From assembly GCF_002210105.1 (NCBI RefSeq), contig NZ_AQQU01000001.1, forward strand, positions 842,501 through 906,500: a stretch of 64,000 nt of DNA, in the 5' to 3' direction. Positions 26,695-38,549 of the stretch are shown piece after piece; position 1 is the first letter of the stretch; the number at the start of each line of letters is the position of its first letter. The DNA comes from Oceanicola sp. 22II-s10i. Its GTDB lineage: Bacteria; Pseudomonadota; Alphaproteobacteria; Rhodobacterales; Rhodobacteraceae. The notes under the pieces were generated by a model. The model was given only the letters and a program-made list of their open reading frames with translations, made no database searches and was not told where the DNA came from. The position numbers and the translations under genes are program-made.

Positions 26695-28581
26695 TCAGCC
26701 CGTCAGGGCCAGCGACGACAGGCGCGGGAAAGGCCAGAGCGTGCCCTGAGGCGCGTGACGGGTGATCGCCGCGCGGATCGCGTCGCGCGACAGCGGCTTG
26801 GTCAGGTAGTGATCCAGCCCTGCCGACAGGATCTCCTGCGCGTCGCCCTGCAGGGCATGGGCGGTCATCGCGATGATCGGCACATGCGCGCCGGGCGTGG
26901 CCTGCTCCGCCTGACGGATCAGGCGGGTCGCCTCCTTGCCGTCCATGCCGGGCATGGAAATGTCCATGAAGATCAGATCGGGCGCGTGGTCGCGCCAAGC
27001 GTCGACGGCCTCTTCGCCGTTGGTTGCGAAATGCAACTCGATCCGCGCGCCGCGCAGCATCCGGTCGAACACCATCCGGTTGGTCGGGTTGTCCTCGGCC
27101 GCCAACACCCGCAGCAGGCGTAACTCCGGGGCCGGTTCCTGCGCCGCGTCCTGCCGGTGGCGGCGGGATACGAAGCCCTGCCCGGCACTCGTGCCGACGG
27201 CCGTCGAGGGGGCCGGGGCATCCGGCGCTGGCCTTGCCGCATCCGCCGCGCAATGGACCGGCAGGGTGATACGGAAACCAAAGGCCGATCCCCGCCCCGG
27301 TTCGCTGTCCACCCAGATGTCGCCGCCCATCAGGCCGATCAGGCGGCGCGAGATCGACAGGCCCAGCCCGGTCCCCTCGAACTGGCGGTTGTGCGCGCCT
27401 TCGGCCTGGCTGAACTGGTCGAAGATCCGGTCGACCTGGGCCTGGTCTATCCCGATACCGCTGTCCTCGACGGTGATGTGCAGATCGACGCTGCCGCGCA
27501 GGTGGAACCCCATGACCCGGACCAGCACATGCCCCTCGGCTGTGAACTTCACCGCATTGCCGATCAGGTTGGTCAGCACCTGCCGGATCCGCCCCCGGTC
27601 GCCCGTAACCACCGCGGGCAGCCATGCGTCGTAGTCCGTGAGCAGGTCCAGCCCCTTGGCGCGGGCGGACGGCATCAGCAGCGTCATGACCTCGCGGATC
27701 ATCTGTTCCAGTTCGAACGGTTCGGGGTTCAGCACCAGCTTGTCCGCCTCGATCCGCGAGTAGTCGAGCACGTCGTTGATGATCACCAGCAGCGCCTCGC
27801 CCGACGAGCGGATGGTTTCGGCATAGAGCTGTTGATCGGGGTCGAGCGCGGTGTCGCAGAGCAGTTCGGCCATCCCGACCACGCCGTTCATCGGCGTCCG
27901 TATCTCGTGGCTCATGTTGGCGAGAAAGGCGGATTTCGCGCGGTTCGCGGCCTCGGCCCGTTCGCGGGCCTCGCGCAGACGTTCCTCGTACCGGACCGAG
28001 GCGGTGATGTTCATGGCGATGTTCACCACGTCGCCGCCGTGGCCACGATGGGTGATGAGGCGGATGAAGTGGTCGTTCCACAGGCGGATGACCTCGGGCT
28101 CTGGCGCGGCGTCCTGCCAGCGGTCGATCATTCGACCGCGCCACTGCGCGGGCGACTCGTCGCCGGTGTCGATGATCCCTTCCTCGGTGGCGAGTTGCAG
28201 CAGGCGGACGTAGGAGACACCGGGCTGCACCTCGTCCAGACCGTCGAATATCTGCATCCAGGCATCGTTGGCGGCAATCATCCGGCCTTCGCTGTCGAAG
28301 AAGGCGAACCCGTCCTGAATCGCGCGGATCGACATCCAAAGGCGGCGTTCGGCGATGGCGATCTTCTGGTTCGCCTCGGTGATCTCGGACCGGAAGCGCT
28401 GGTTCTCGTCCCGGACGCTGCGCACCTCTTCACGGGTCTCGGTGATCTCCTCGCTCAGTTGCCGCGCGTGCAGGCCGAGCTTGCGGTTGGCGGCGAACAG
28501 CTCCGCCTGCTTCTGCTCCAGCAGGCGTTCGGCGGCCAGCCGGCCGCGACGTTCCTCGGACAATCTGTCGGCCATTGTCAT
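26695..28581 (-). CDS. Hybrid sensor histidine kinase with PAS and receiver domains
   Basis: 628 residues from MTMADRL. Order: N-terminal coiled coil (about 1-80, Glu/Arg/Gln rich), PAS (about 85-200, [22 protein letters not shown]), HisKA with phospho-His H225 in [10 protein letters not shown], HATPase_c ([31 protein letters not shown]), a Pro/Ala linker, and a receiver with D540 in [11 protein letters not shown]. No membrane segment, so cytosolic. No cognate regulator beside it. The open frame runs on to 29058 across the promoter region and into the divergent gene; that extension is not credible. Confidence 0.92.
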   Translation of the reverse strand: MTMADRLSEERRGRLAAERLLEQKQAELFAANRKLGLHARQLSEEITETREEVRSVRDENQRFRSEITEANQKIAIAERRLWMSIRAIQDGFAFFDSEGRMIAANDAWMQIFDGLDEVQPGVSYVRLLQLATEEGIIDTGDESPAQWRGRMIDRWQDAAPEPEVIRLWNDHFIRLITHRGHGGDVVNIAMNITASVRYEERLREARERAEAANRAKSAFLANMSHEIRTPMNGVVGMAELLCDTALDPDQQLYAETIRSSGEALLVIINDVLDYSRIEADKLVLNPEPFELEQMIREVMTLLMPSARAKGLDLLTDYDAWLPAVVTGDRGRIRQVLTNLIGNAVKFTAEGHVLVRVMGFHLRGSVDLHITVEDSGIGIDQAQVDRIFDQFSQAEGAHNRQFEGTGLGLSISRRLIGLMGGDIWVDSEPGRGSAFGFRITLPVHCAADAARPAPDAPAPSTAVGTSAGQGFVSRRHRQDAAQEPAPELRLLRVLAAEDNPTNRMVFDRMLRGARIELHFATNGEEAVDAWRDHAPDLIFMDISMPGMDGKEATRLIRQAEQATPGAHVPIIAMTAHALQGDAQEILSAGLDHYLTKPLSRDAIRAAITRHAPQGTLWPFPRLSSLALTG

Positions 28582-28738
28582 TGCCGCGCGACGCTCCGTT
28601 CTCGGCCCGGAATTCGGGTCCGGACAGGGTGCGCGACGAGGGTAAACAATGCGTTCACTTTCCTGCCGATTCCGATGGAATCCTTGCGTGCGACGTGACC
28701 TCCTGCGACCATGCGGCAATTGCCCAAGGAGTTTTCCG

Positions 28739-31700
28739 ATGAATCGATTTCTTGCTGTTCTCGTGGCGGGTGGACTGACCCTCGCCTCTGCCCTGCCCGG
28801 TCTGGGCCAGACGGCCGCCGACCAGCCGCTGCCCAAGAAGCGGATGATCGTCACGATGAACACGGATTTTCCGGGCTCCGACCTGCAGAACATGTTCGAC
28901 ACCTCGTTCGAGGCCTGCCGCACGGCCTGCGAGGCGCTGGATGCCTGCACTGCGTTCACCTTCAACGCGAAATCGAACGCCTGTTTCCCCAAATCCGCGG
29001 TGTCCAGCCAGATCCCCTTCGACGGGGCGCATTCGGCGGTGATGCTGACGCCGACCAACGGTGCGCGGCTGCTGGCGGCGGAGCGTGTCGGGGAGCTGGG
29101 CTTTCTCGGAGACAGGACGCTGACGGGCGCGCGCGAACTGGCGGAACAGATCGGCTGGATCCATCCCTCGGGCCAGTTCGACGTTCAGCGGATGCTGGAG
29201 AATTCGCGCAGCGCCGATGTCTCGGGCGATACGCTGAATGCGATGCGCTGGATGGGCGGCGCAGTCGCGCAGAGCGATCAGGCCGCGCATTGGGCTGAAT
29301 TCTCGCGTCTGCTGCTGGAGGTCCGGACGGAGAACTCGGGCGACCGGAGCCGCTATCGCGACCGCGCGCTGGATGCGGCCGCCAACGCCTACCTGCGGGC
29401 GGATGCCGTGCCGGTCCGGGTCAACGCGCTGACCGCGCTGGCGGATGCGCTGCGGGTGAACGGACGCGGGCGCGACACGATCCCGGCGTTGCGGCTGGCC
29501 CGGTCGCTGCAGCCGCGCGAGGACATCGAGGCGGCGCTGGACGACGCCATCGCGAAATACGGCTTCCGTATCGAGGAGCATCGCGTCGACAACGATCAGG
29601 CCCGGCCGCGCATCTGCGCCGAGTTCACCGAGCCGCTGGTCGAGGACGGGGTGAACTACGCCGATTACGTCAGGCTGCCGGATCAGACCATGGCGGTCGA
29701 GGCGAACGGCAACCAGATCTGCATCAACGGCGGCACCCATGGCGAACGCTACACGGTGGTGTTCCGTGAAGGCATGCCCGCCAAGTCGGGCGAGGTGCTG
29801 GCCAAGGATGTCGAGCTGCGGTTCTACATCCGCGACCGGACGCCGATGGCGCGTTTCCCCGGCCGGGCCTACGTGCTGCCCGCCGCCGGGGACGCGGCGC
29901 TGCCGATCGAGACGGTGAACACCGACAAGGTCGAGCTGAAGCTGCGCCGGGTCATCGACCGCAACCTGCTGCGTGCGATCCAGGACAGCTATTTCGGGCG
30001 TCCGATCTACGAGTGGGAGGAAGAGAGCTTTGGCGCCGATGTGGCCGAGGAGATCTGGACCGGCACCGGCGAGACGGCGAACGAGCTGAACACGGACATG
30101 ATGACCCGCCTGCCGATGGGGGAAATCCTCGCCGGGCTGACGCCGGGGGCCTATGCACTGACCGCGACGGTGCCGGATCAGGACGAGTATGAGCCCGCGA
30201 CGCAGTGGTTCATCCTGACCGACCTCGGCATCACGACGATGAGCGGAACGGACGGCACCCATGTCTTCGTGCGTGGCCTCGGCGATGCCGCCGCGCGCGA
30301 AGGGGTGACGGTGGAATTGCTGTCGCGCGCCAACCGGGTGCTGGGCACGGCGCAGACGGATGCCGAGGGGCATGTGGTCTTCGAGGCCGGGCTGACGCGG
30401 GGCCGTGGCGGTGCCGCGCCCGCGCTGGTGACGGTGCGGGACGGGTCGGACGACCTTGCCTTCCTCGCGCTGACCGATCCGGCGTTCGACCTGTCCGACC
30501 GTGGCGTCGAGGGGCGCCAGCCCGCGCCGCCGATCGACGTGTTCCTTGCGACCGACCGGGGCGCCTATCGGGCGGGCGAGGTGATCCATGCGACCGCGCT
30601 GGCACGGGATGGGGTTGCTTCAGCCATCGACGGCCTGCCGCTGACGGCGGTGCTGACCCGGCCCGACGGGGTGGAATATTCGCGCGTGACCTCGACCGAC
30701 GACCGGGCGGGCGGTCATGTCTGGGCGCTGCCCGTCGCCGCAGCGGCCCCGCGCGGGACCTACCGGCTGGACATCCACGCCGATCCCGACGCGCCGGCGC
30801 TGTCGTCCAAGACGGTGCTGGTCGAGGATTTCCTGCCCGAGCGCATCGACTTCGATCTCGCGCTGCCCGAGGGCGTGATGAGCCTCGGCGACATGCCAGA
30901 GGTCACGCTGGAGGCGAAGTATCTCTTCGGCGCGCCTGCGGGCGGTCTGGGGATCGAGGGCGATGTCCGCGTTTCGGCCAAGCGCACGCTGGAGCAGTTT
31001 CCGCGCTATCGCTTCGGGCGGCATGACGAACAGCTCTACGATCAGATCGGCGAGTTCCCCGGCGGCGAGACGGCCGAGGACGGCAGCGCCGCGATCACCT
31101 TCGGCCTGCCGGAGTTCGACGATCTGGACCGTCCCGCCGAGGTCAGCCTGACCGTCCGCGTTCGCGAAGGCTCGGGCCGCCCGGTCGAGCGCGCCGCGAC
31201 GCGGATGGTCCTGCCGGACGCGCCGGTGATCGGGATCCGTCCCGGCTTCGACGATGTCGCGCCCGAGGGGGTGGATGCCACGTTCGACCTGATCGCCATC
31301 GGGCCGGATCTGACGCCCGCACCGATGGAGGTGCGGTGGCGGCTGAACCGCGTCGAGACGCGCTATCAGTGGTATCAGCAATACGGCAGCTGGGAATGGG
31401 AGCCCTTCACCACCCGCACCGAGGTGGCCAGCGGCACCGCGATGCTGGGCAGCGATCCGGTCGGTGTCGCTGGACCGGTCGACTGGGGCCAGTACGAGAT
31501 CGTGGTCGAGCAGGCCGGCGGCGACATGGCCTCGTCCATGTCCTTCTATGCGGGCTGGTATGCGCCCGCGGATACATCCTCGACCCCGGACACGCTTGAG
31601 CTGTCGCTGGACAAGCCGGGCTATGCCATCGGCGATACCGCGCAGGTTCGCGTCGTGCCGCGCTACGCGGGGACGGCGCTGGTGACGGTGCTGTCGAACC

Positions 31701-34189
31701 GGCTGATCGACACGAAAGCGGTGCCGGTAACCGAGGGCGAGAATGTCATCGACATGCCTGTCACGGCCGACTGGGGCGCGGGGGCTTACGTGACCGTGTC
31801 GGTCATCCGACCGATGGACACCCCTGCCGGGCACAACCCGGCCCGCGCGCTCGGGCTGGGCTATGCCAAGATCGATCCGGGCGCGAAGGCGCTGGACGTC
31901 AGCTTCGACGCACCGGCGGAGAGCGATCCGCGCGGAACGCTGACGGCGGCTGTCGTGGTGAACGGCGTGGCCGAGGGCGAAACGGCCTGGGTCACGGTGG
32001 CGGCGACGGATGTCGGCATCCTGAACCTGACCGGGTTCAAGACGCCCGATCCCAATGGCTACTACTTCGGCCAGCGCAGGCTTGGCGTCGACATCCGTGA
32101 CCTCTACGGACGGCTGATCGACGGCTCGCAGGGCGCCATGGGGGCCGTGCGCTCGGGTGGCGACGGCGAGGGTCAGGCGCGGCTGCAGAGCCCGCCGCCG
32201 ACCGAGGAGCTGGTCGCCTTCTTCTCGGGCCCCGTGCAGGTCGGGGCGGACGGGCGGGCCGAGGTCAGCTTCGACATTCCCGCCTTCAACGGCACGGTCC
32301 GGCTGGCCGCGCTGGCGTGGACCCCGACCGGAGTCGGTTCGGCCGAGGCGGACGTGCTGGTGCGTGACCCGGTGGTGGTCACTGCGACCCTGCCGCGCTT
32401 CATGGCGCCGGGCGACAGCTCCACGCTGCTGCTGGAGATCGTGCACGCCTCCGGCCCGGCAGGGCGCGCGGGGCTCGACGTGGTGGCGGATGGCGTGAGT
32501 GTTGCCGCCGCACCGTCGGGCGTCGATCTGACGGAGCAGGGCAAGGCGGTGCTGAGGCTGCCGGTGACGGCGGACGAAGTCGGCGATCATGAGATCCGCG
32601 TGGTTCTGACCACGCCGGGCGGACGGGCGCTGACCAAGTCCCTGACGGTGCCGGTCCGGGCGAACGATCCGGCGATGTCCACGACACAGCGCTTCTCGCT
32701 GGCGGCGGGCGCGACCTTCACGCTGGACGCACAGGTCTTCGCGGGCCTGCGCCCCGGCACCGGGCAGGCCATCGTCTCGGCCGGACCGCTGGCCCGGCTC
32801 GACGCGCCGGCGCTTCTCGCCACGCTCGACCGGTATCCCTATGGCTGCACCGAACAGGTGACGTCCAAGGCGATGCCGCTGCTCTATCTGTCGTCCGTGG
32901 CCGAGGCCATGGGACTGGCCAGCAAGCCGCAGGTGGACGAACGCATCGCGCAGGCCGTGACGCGGGTCCTGACCCGGCAGGCGTCGAACGGCGCCTTCGG
33001 GCTGTGGCGGGCGGATTCGGGGGACTTCTGGCTCGACGCCTATGTCTCCGACTTCCTGAGCCGGGCCAAGGCGGCGGGCTACCCGGTGCCCGACATCGCC
33101 TTCCGCAATGCGATGGACAACCTGCGCAACCGCATCAACTACGCGCCCGACTTCGACGCCGAAACCAACGGCGGGGGCGAGGACGTGGCCTATGCGCTGA
33201 TGGTGCTGGCCCGCGAGGGCGCGGCGAACATGGGTGATCTGCGCTACTATGCCGACGTGAAGGGCGAGGACTTCGCCACACCGCTGGCCGCTGCCCAGGT
33301 CGGCGCGGCGCTGGCGAGCTACGGCGACCAGCTTCGGGCGGATGCGATGTTCACCATCGCGGGCCGCAAGCTGGAGGCGCGGCGCGCGCGGTCCGAGGCG
33401 CAGGTGTTCCGGGCTGATTACGGCACCAACCTGCGCGACGCGGCGGGCGTGCTTTCGCTGGCGGTCGAGGCCGGATCGACGGCGGTGGACCGTCTGCAGC
33501 TCGCCTCGGTTGTGGGCGCGGCGGAGGGGCCGCTGTCGACGCAGGAAAGCGCGTGGACGCTGCTGGCGGCCAAGGCGCTGGTGGACGATCCCTCGGTCAA
33601 CGGCATCTCGGTGAACGGCGTCACGGTCGACGGCCCGATGGTCCGCGCGATGGAGGCCGAGGCCGCCGTCGGCATGGCGATCCGCAACGAAAGCCAGAGC
33701 GCGACCGAGATCACGCTGACCACCATCGGCGTGCCGTCGCAGCCGGGACCGGCCGGCGGCTACGGCTACACGATCGACCGCATGTACTACACGATGGAGG
33801 GCGAGGCGGTGTCGCCCGACACGGTGGCCGCCGGGACGCGGCTGGTCGTGGTGCTGCGGGTGCGGCCGTTCGAGGAGACGGGCGCGCGGCTGATGGTGGA
33901 CGATCCGCTGCCCGCCGGGTTCGAGATCGACAACCCGTCGCTCCTGCGCTCGGGCGATATCGCGGCGCTCGACTGGCTCGACACGGCGGACACCCAGACG
34001 ACCGAGTTCCGGTCCGACCGGTTCCTCGCCGCCGTGGACTGGCGGTCGAAGAACAGCTTTGACCTGGCCTATATCGTCCGCGCCATCTCTCCGGGCAGCT
34101 ACCATCACCCGGCGGCGGTGGTCGAGGACATGTACCGCCCGCGCTACCGCGCATGGACGGATGCGGGTCAGGTGACGGTCACCGAATGA
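28739..34189 (+). CDS. Bacterial alpha-2-macroglobulin with N-terminal PAN/Apple-like domain
   Basis: 1816 residues. Signal peptide ([18 protein letters not shown]) with no lipobox Cys, so the product is probably free in the periplasm, unlike E. coli YfhM. Residues about 40-95 form a cysteine-bearing PAN/Apple-like module ([17 protein letters not shown]). Then repeated MG domains and the thioester motif GCTEQ with C1370, in the complement-like TED domain. Traps proteases by covalent capture. ATG at 28739 follows AGGAG. The stop overlaps the PBP1C start, the classic A2M-PBP1C pair. Confidence 0.95.
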   Translation: MNRFLAVLVAGGLTLASALPGLGQTAADQPLPKKRMIVTMNTDFPGSDLQNMFDTSFEACRTACEALDACTAFTFNAKSNACFPKSAVSSQIPFDGAHSAVMLTPTNGARLLAAERVGELGFLGDRTLTGARELAEQIGWIHPSGQFDVQRMLENSRSADVSGDTLNAMRWMGGAVAQSDQAAHWAEFSRLLLEVRTENSGDRSRYRDRALDAAANAYLRADAVPVRVNALTALADALRVNGRGRDTIPALRLARSLQPREDIEAALDDAIAKYGFRIEEHRVDNDQARPRICAEFTEPLVEDGVNYADYVRLPDQTMAVEANGNQICINGGTHGERYTVVFREGMPAKSGEVLAKDVELRFYIRDRTPMARFPGRAYVLPAAGDAALPIETVNTDKVELKLRRVIDRNLLRAIQDSYFGRPIYEWEEESFGADVAEEIWTGTGETANELNTDMMTRLPMGEILAGLTPGAYALTATVPDQDEYEPATQWFILTDLGITTMSGTDGTHVFVRGLGDAAAREGVTVELLSRANRVLGTAQTDAEGHVVFEAGLTRGRGGAAPALVTVRDGSDDLAFLALTDPAFDLSDRGVEGRQPAPPIDVFLATDRGAYRAGEVIHATALARDGVASAIDGLPLTAVLTRPDGVEYSRVTSTDDRAGGHVWALPVAAAAPRGTYRLDIHADPDAPALSSKTVLVEDFLPERIDFDLALPEGVMSLGDMPEVTLEAKYLFGAPAGGLGIEGDVRVSAKRTLEQFPRYRFGRHDEQLYDQIGEFPGGETAEDGSAAITFGLPEFDDLDRPAEVSLTVRVREGSGRPVERAATRMVLPDAPVIGIRPGFDDVAPEGVDATFDLIAIGPDLTPAPMEVRWRLNRVETRYQWYQQYGSWEWEPFTTRTEVASGTAMLGSDPVGVAGPVDWGQYEIVVEQAGGDMASSMSFYAGWYAPADTSSTPDTLELSLDKPGYAIGDTAQVRVVPRYAGTALVTVLSNRLIDTKAVPVTEGENVIDMPVTADWGAGAYVTVSVIRPMDTPAGHNPARALGLGYAKIDPGAKALDVSFDAPAESDPRGTLTAAVVVNGVAEGETAWVTVAATDVGILNLTGFKTPDPNGYYFGQRRLGVDIRDLYGRLIDGSQGAMGAVRSGGDGEGQARLQSPPPTEELVAFFSGPVQVGADGRAEVSFDIPAFNGTVRLAALAWTPTGVGSAEADVLVRDPVVVTATLPRFMAPGDSSTLLLEIVHASGPAGRAGLDVVADGVSVAAAPSGVDLTEQGKAVLRLPVTADEVGDHEIRVVLTTPGGRALTKSLTVPVRANDPAMSTTQRFSLAAGATFTLDAQVFAGLRPGTGQAIVSAGPLARLDAPALLATLDRYPYGCTEQVTSKAMPLLYLSSVAEAMGLASKPQVDERIAQAVTRVLTRQASNGAFGLWRADSGDFWLDAYVSDFLSRAKAAGYPVPDIAFRNAMDNLRNRINYAPDFDAETNGGGEDVAYALMVLAREGAANMGDLRYYADVKGEDFATPLAAAQVGAALASYGDQLRADAMFTIAGRKLEARRARSEAQVFRADYGTNLRDAAGVLSLAVEAGSTAVDRLQLASVVGAAEGPLSTQESAWTLLAAKALVDDPSVNGISVNGVTVDGPMVRAMEAEAAVGMAIRNESQSATEITLTTIGVPSQPGPAGGYGYTIDRMYYTMEGEAVSPDTVAAGTRLVVVLRVRPFEETGARLMVDDPLPAGFEIDNPSLLRSGDIAALDWLDTADTQTTEFRSDRFLAAVDWRSKNSFDLAYIVRAISPGSYHHPAAVVEDMYRPRYRAWTDAGQVTVTE

Positions 34190-36234
34190 CCCGCCGCGCG
34201 GGCCTGACGCTCGGCGCGCTGGTTCTGGCGCTCGGCCTCGGGGCCGGGGGCCGGGACGCGGTGGACGCATGGGTGGACCGGACGGTGCTGCCCGCGCTCA
34301 CGCCCGAGACGGCGGTCGAGATGCGGGACCGGGGCGGGGCGCTGCTGCGAGCCTATACGGTGGCGGATGGCCTGTGGCGGCTTTCAGTCGATCCGGCGCG
34401 GGTCGATGCCGGGTATCTGCGGATGCTGGTGGCCTACGAGGACCGGCGGTTCCGGTCGCATCACGGGGTCGATCCGCTCGCCGTGCTGCGCGCCGGGTGG
34501 CAGGCGGTCTGGAACGGGCGTGTGGTGTCGGGCGGCTCGACGCTGACGATGCAGGTCGCGCGGCTGCTTGAGGACAGCGGGACCGGCCAGTGGGCGGGCA
34601 AGCTGCGCCAGGCCCGGCTGGCGATGGCGCTGGAGCGGCGGCTGAGCAAGGACGAGATCCTTGCGTTATACCTGGAGCTGGCGCCGTTCGGTGGAAACCT
34701 CGAAGGGCTGCGCGCGGCAACGCTGGCGTGGTTCGGGAAGGAACCGGCGCGGCTGACGCCCGCGCAGGCGGCGTTTCTGATCGCGCTGCCGCAGGCGCCC
34801 GAGGCACGGCGGCCGGATCTGGACCGCGAGGCCGCGCGGCAGGCGCGGGACCGCGTCTTGGACCGTATGGCGGCGGCCGGTGTGATCGGGTCCGAGGCCG
34901 CGCGTGTCGGCAAGAGCGAACCGGTGCCTTTCGCGCGCCGTCCGTTTCCGGCTCTTGCCCCGCACATGACGGACCGGGCGCGGGCGGATGCGCCGGACCG
35001 GGCCGTGCAGGTTCTGACGCTGGATTCAGCGTTGCAGGCCAGGCTCGAGCGGCTGGCGCAGGACAGCCTGCGCGGCGCGGCGGATGGCGTTTCGGTCGCG
35101 ATGGTGGTGGCCGATCATGCCACGGGCGAGATCCTCGCTTCGGTCGGATCGGCGGGCTACGGGAGCGCAGAGGCGCGGCAGGGATTCGTGGACATGACGA
35201 CCGCCCTGCGCTCGCCCGGATCCACGCTGAAGCCGCTGGTCTACGCGCTGGCCTTCGACGCGGGACTGGCGCATCCGGAGACGTTGATCGCGGACCGCCC
35301 GGTGTCCTTCGGGCGCTATGCTCCGCAGAACTTCGACGGCGCGTTCCGGGGCGAGGTGCGGGTGGCGGATGCGCTGAGGCTGTCGCTGAACGTGCCGGTG
35401 GTGCTGCTGACCGACGCGCTCGGGCCCGAGGTGCTGATGTCGGCGCTGACGCGGGCCGGGGTGCGGGCGGTGCTGCCGGGTGGCAAGCCGGGGCTTGCCA
35501 TCGCTCTCGGCGGTGTCGGGGTGACGCTGGAGGATCTGACCGGGCTCTATGCCGGGCTGGCGCAGGGCGGCAAGCGGGTTTCCCTGCGGTGGCGTATGGG
35601 TGATCCCGCCGTGACCGGTGCGCGGGTCGTCAGCCGGGCGGCGGCATGGCAGGTCGGGCATGTGCTGTCGGGCCTCGCCCCGCCGCCGGATGCGCCGCTC
35701 AACCGGCTCGCCTACAAGACGGGGACAAGCTACGGCCACCGGGATGCGTGGGCCGTCGGGTTCGACGGACAGCATGTGATCGGCGTCTGGATGGGCCGCC
35801 CGGACGGCACGCCGGTGCCGGGCGCGTTCGGCGCCGATGTCGCCGCGCCGCTGCTGTTCGAGGCGTTCCAGCGTCTGAAACCCACGTTGGATCCATTGCA
35901 TGCCCCGCCGCCGGAAACGCTGCTGATCGGCGCGTCGCAGTTGCCGGAGCCACTGAAGTGGTTCCGTGGCCGCGCCGCGGTCGCTGTGGACGACAGCGCG
36001 CCGGTCATGGCCTTTCCGCCCGAAGGCGCTGTGCTGGAGGCGGGCAGGTCGGGCGTGCCGGTGAAGGTGCGCGAGGGAAGGCCCCCTTTCACATGGCTGG
36101 TCAGCGGCGAGCCTGTCGCGACCGGCGTGCGGCGGCGCGAGATGCTCCTGGACGGGCTGGGCCGGGGTTTCTCCGAGATCGCGGTGATCGACGCCGAAGG
36201 CCGGGCGGCACGGGTCCGGGTTCAGGTCAGATAA
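34186..36234 (+). CDS. pbpC: Penicillin-binding protein 1C
   Basis: Bifunctional peptidoglycan glycosyltransferase/transpeptidase, 682 residues. N-terminal signal anchor (LTLGALVLALGLGAGG), GT51 domain with catalytic E85 in YEDRRFRSHHGVD and GGSTLTMQVARLL, transpeptidase with active S346 in STLK (346-349), SLN and KTGTS (K511), and the C-terminal BiPBP_C domain that distinguishes 1C. Start overlaps the alpha-2-macroglobulin stop (ATGA). Likely repairs walls after attack while its partner traps the invading protease. Confidence 0.95.
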   Translation: MTRRAGLTLGALVLALGLGAGGRDAVDAWVDRTVLPALTPETAVEMRDRGGALLRAYTVADGLWRLSVDPARVDAGYLRMLVAYEDRRFRSHHGVDPLAVLRAGWQAVWNGRVVSGGSTLTMQVARLLEDSGTGQWAGKLRQARLAMALERRLSKDEILALYLELAPFGGNLEGLRAATLAWFGKEPARLTPAQAAFLIALPQAPEARRPDLDREAARQARDRVLDRMAAAGVIGSEAARVGKSEPVPFARRPFPALAPHMTDRARADAPDRAVQVLTLDSALQARLERLAQDSLRGAADGVSVAMVVADHATGEILASVGSAGYGSAEARQGFVDMTTALRSPGSTLKPLVYALAFDAGLAHPETLIADRPVSFGRYAPQNFDGAFRGEVRVADALRLSLNVPVVLLTDALGPEVLMSALTRAGVRAVLPGGKPGLAIALGGVGVTLEDLTGLYAGLAQGGKRVSLRWRMGDPAVTGARVVSRAAAWQVGHVLSGLAPPPDAPLNRLAYKTGTSYGHRDAWAVGFDGQHVIGVWMGRPDGTPVPGAFGADVAAPLLFEAFQRLKPTLDPLHAPPPETLLIGASQLPEPLKWFRGRAAVAVDDSAPVMAFPPEGAVLEAGRSGVPVKVREGRPPFTWLVSGEPVATGVRRREMLLDGLGRGFSEIAVIDAEGRAARVRVQVR

Positions 36235-36356
36235 CGTCCGGCCGACAGCGCTGAGGCAATTCCTGCCATTCCCGGCCGGGGGCCCCGGAAATTATCGTGA
36301 TCAATTTGACCTTCCCCGCGCGGACGGCTGTAATCGGGCGAAAGCGAGGTGCCCTG

Positions 36357-37559
36357 ATGATTCCCGTCGATCCCGAGCGTTTCCTGTCCGATCTGCATGA
36401 ACTGCGAGGCTTCGGCGCCTCCGGCGTCGGCAAGGGGGTGGTCCGGCCGGGCTATTCCGATCCGGACATCGCCGCGCGCGAATGGCTGGCTGCGAAGTAC
36501 GGGGCGGCGGGGCTGGAGCCGCGCATCGACCCGATGGGATCGGTCTGGGGGCTGGCGGAGGGCAAGTCTCTGCTGGTCGGGTCCCATTCCGACAGCCAGC
36601 CCGAGGGCGGCTGGCTGGACGGCGCGCTCGGGGTGATCTGCGGGCTGGAACTGGCACGGGCCGCGCGCGAGGGGGGCGGGCCGGCGGTGTCGGCTGTCAG
36701 TTTTCAGGACGAGGAAGGCCGGTTCGGCGTGACCACCGGCAGCCGGGTCTGGTCGGGGGCGACGAGCCTGGACGAGGCGGACAAGCTGCGCGATCCCACC
36801 GGGGTGACACTGGCCGAGGCGCGCGCCCGTATGGCGCATCTGGCGGGCGATTTCGTAGACCCGGCGCGGTTCAGCGGGTTCGTCGAATGTCACATCGAAC
36901 AGGGGCCCTGGCTGGACGAAGCGGGCGAGGCGGTCGGGGTCGTCACCGACATCGTCGGCATCCGCGACATGCGCATCACCTTCGGGGGTCAGCAAAACCA
37001 CGCGGGCACCACGCCGATGCACCGCCGCCGCGACGCTTTGCAGGCGATGCTGAAGTTCCAGACGCTGATCGCGGAGCGGTTCCGCAACGTGGTGACGCCG
37101 CAGTCGGTCTGGACCAGCGGCCATGTCGACGTGCATCCCGGCGCGCATTCCATCGTGCCGGGGCGGTGCAGCTTTTCCATGCAGTGGCGCGATGGCGACA
37201 AGGAGCGGCTGGCGCGGATGGAGGAGATCATCCGCGACACCGCCCGCGAGGTGGCCGAAACGGGCGGGTTCGAGCTGTCCTACTCGGGGCTCGTGGGCCT
37301 CGACCCCGTGCCGATGGACGCTGGCATGCAGGCCGCGCTTGGCGAGGCGGCCGAGGCGGTCGCACCCGGTCGCTGGCGACGGATGCAGTCCGGGGCGCTG
37401 CACGATGCGGCGAGCGTGGGGCGGCTGATGCCGGTGTCGATGCTCTTCGTGCCGTCGATCGACGGGATCAGCCATGCCTTCGCCGAGGACACGGCGGAGG
37501 ACGACCTTGTCACCGGGCTGAAGGTGCTGGCCGGGGCGGTGGAGAAGATGGCGGGGTGA
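36357..37559 (+). CDS. M20-family Zn-dependent amidohydrolase (hydantoinase/carbamoylase or allantoate amidohydrolase type)
   Basis: 400 residues from the ATG at 36357 (GAGG upstream). Metal ligands recognisable: [38 protein letters not shown] and HDAASVG near the C-terminus; dimerisation region [12 protein letters not shown]. Cleaves a carbamoyl or ureido C-N bond. No pyrimidine- or allantoin-pathway genes lie beside it, so which substrate it uses is open. Confidence 0.85.
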   Translation: MIPVDPERFLSDLHELRGFGASGVGKGVVRPGYSDPDIAAREWLAAKYGAAGLEPRIDPMGSVWGLAEGKSLLVGSHSDSQPEGGWLDGALGVICGLELARAAREGGGPAVSAVSFQDEEGRFGVTTGSRVWSGATSLDEADKLRDPTGVTLAEARARMAHLAGDFVDPARFSGFVECHIEQGPWLDEAGEAVGVVTDIVGIRDMRITFGGQQNHAGTTPMHRRRDALQAMLKFQTLIAERFRNVVTPQSVWTSGHVDVHPGAHSIVPGRCSFSMQWRDGDKERLARMEEIIRDTAREVAETGGFELSYSGLVGLDPVPMDAGMQAALGEAAEAVAPGRWRRMQSGALHDAASVGRLMPVSMLFVPSIDGISHAFAEDTAEDDLVTGLKVLAGAVEKMAG

Positions 37560-37591
37560 GGTCCTTGGCTATCGCTTAATGAGGTTGTGTC

Positions 37592-38548
37592 GTGGGACAT
37601 CTCCTGGCAGCGTATCGCACACGTGCCGGGAGGAAGTGGACGTTGGGACATGCGGTATTCATTCAGAACCCTGTCTCGATCTATGCGGATGCCCCCGGCG
37701 AGGTTTACAACTTCCCGAAAATCTATCTGTCGCGTGTGAAGGAGACAGTTGGCGATTGGGTCGTCCTTTATGAGAGCCGAAAGGGCGCTTTTGGCTATGT
37801 AGGAGTCCAGAAGGTCATCGGGATCGAGCCTGATCCGGTGCGGTTCGATCACTACTATGCAGTCATCGAGCCGGGCAGCCTGATGGACTTCGAACATATC
37901 GTGCCGCGCGAAACGCCATTTGGCATCGCCTATGAGAAATCGCTCCGCGGCGCGGACGGGCGGGCGACGTCGGGTGGGCAGAACGTCTCGGCCGTCCGGT
38001 TGCTGTCCGACCCGGAGTTTGCAGCGATCGTGGATGCAGGGCTGGCCGCTATTGCCGGGCCGGATGCGATGCCGCGAACCGACCGGCCGGGCCTCGAGGA
38101 AGCACAAACCGACTATAGTGTAGCGCCGCTTTCGGGTGACCGGCGGCGCATACTGGCATCGCGCAGTTATCGGGATCAGTCCTTTGAGAGAAAGGCGAAG
38201 GCAGCCTATGGCGGACGCTGCGCCATTTCCGGGCTGTCACTGCGAAACGGCGGCGGACGGCCCGAGGTGCAGGCCGCGCATATTCGACCGGTCAAGAACA
38301 ATGGTCCCGACACGATCAACAACGGGATTGCCCTGTCCGGGACACTGCACTGGATGTTCGACCGGGGGCTCATCTCGGTCGCCGAGGACATGACGATTCT
38401 CGTCTCACACAACAAGGTCGATCCCGAAACGGCGCGCCGCCTGATACATCCCGGTCAGAAGCTGATGGCGCCGCCGAACCTGCGCCATCACCCGCACCCG
38501 GACTATCTGAGGTTTCACCGAGAGCAGGTATTCGGCCGGGTCGCTTGA
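37592..38548 (+). CDS. HNH endonuclease with N-terminal PUA/EVE-like domain (candidate type IV restriction enzyme)
   Basis: 318 residues from a GTG at 37592; a TTG at 37643, 6 nt after GGGAGGAAG, is a strong alternative that removes 17 N-terminal residues. N-terminal half: VFIQNPVSIYADAPGE, GDWVVLYESRKGAFGYVGVQ and HYYAVIEPGSL, a strand pattern like PUA/EVE modified-base readers. C-terminal HNH: CAISGL, QAAHIRPVKNNG and NGIALSGTLHWMFDRGLISV. Reader plus HNH implies cutting of modified DNA. Single gene, no methyltransferase near. Family call good; specificity is inference. Confidence 0.8.
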   Translation: MGHLLAAYRTRAGRKWTLGHAVFIQNPVSIYADAPGEVYNFPKIYLSRVKETVGDWVVLYESRKGAFGYVGVQKVIGIEPDPVRFDHYYAVIEPGSLMDFEHIVPRETPFGIAYEKSLRGADGRATSGGQNVSAVRLLSDPEFAAIVDAGLAAIAGPDAMPRTDRPGLEEAQTDYSVAPLSGDRRRILASRSYRDQSFERKAKAAYGGRCAISGLSLRNGGGRPEVQAAHIRPVKNNGPDTINNGIALSGTLHWMFDRGLISVAEDMTILVSHNKVDPETARRLIHPGQKLMAPPNLRHHPHPDYLRFHREQVFGRVA

Positions 38549-38549
38549 C

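Noticed and set aside
28582-29058. 159-residue N-terminal extension of the hybrid kinase
   Set aside because: Runs across the divergent promoter region into the alpha-2-macroglobulin gene; no domain is visible in it.
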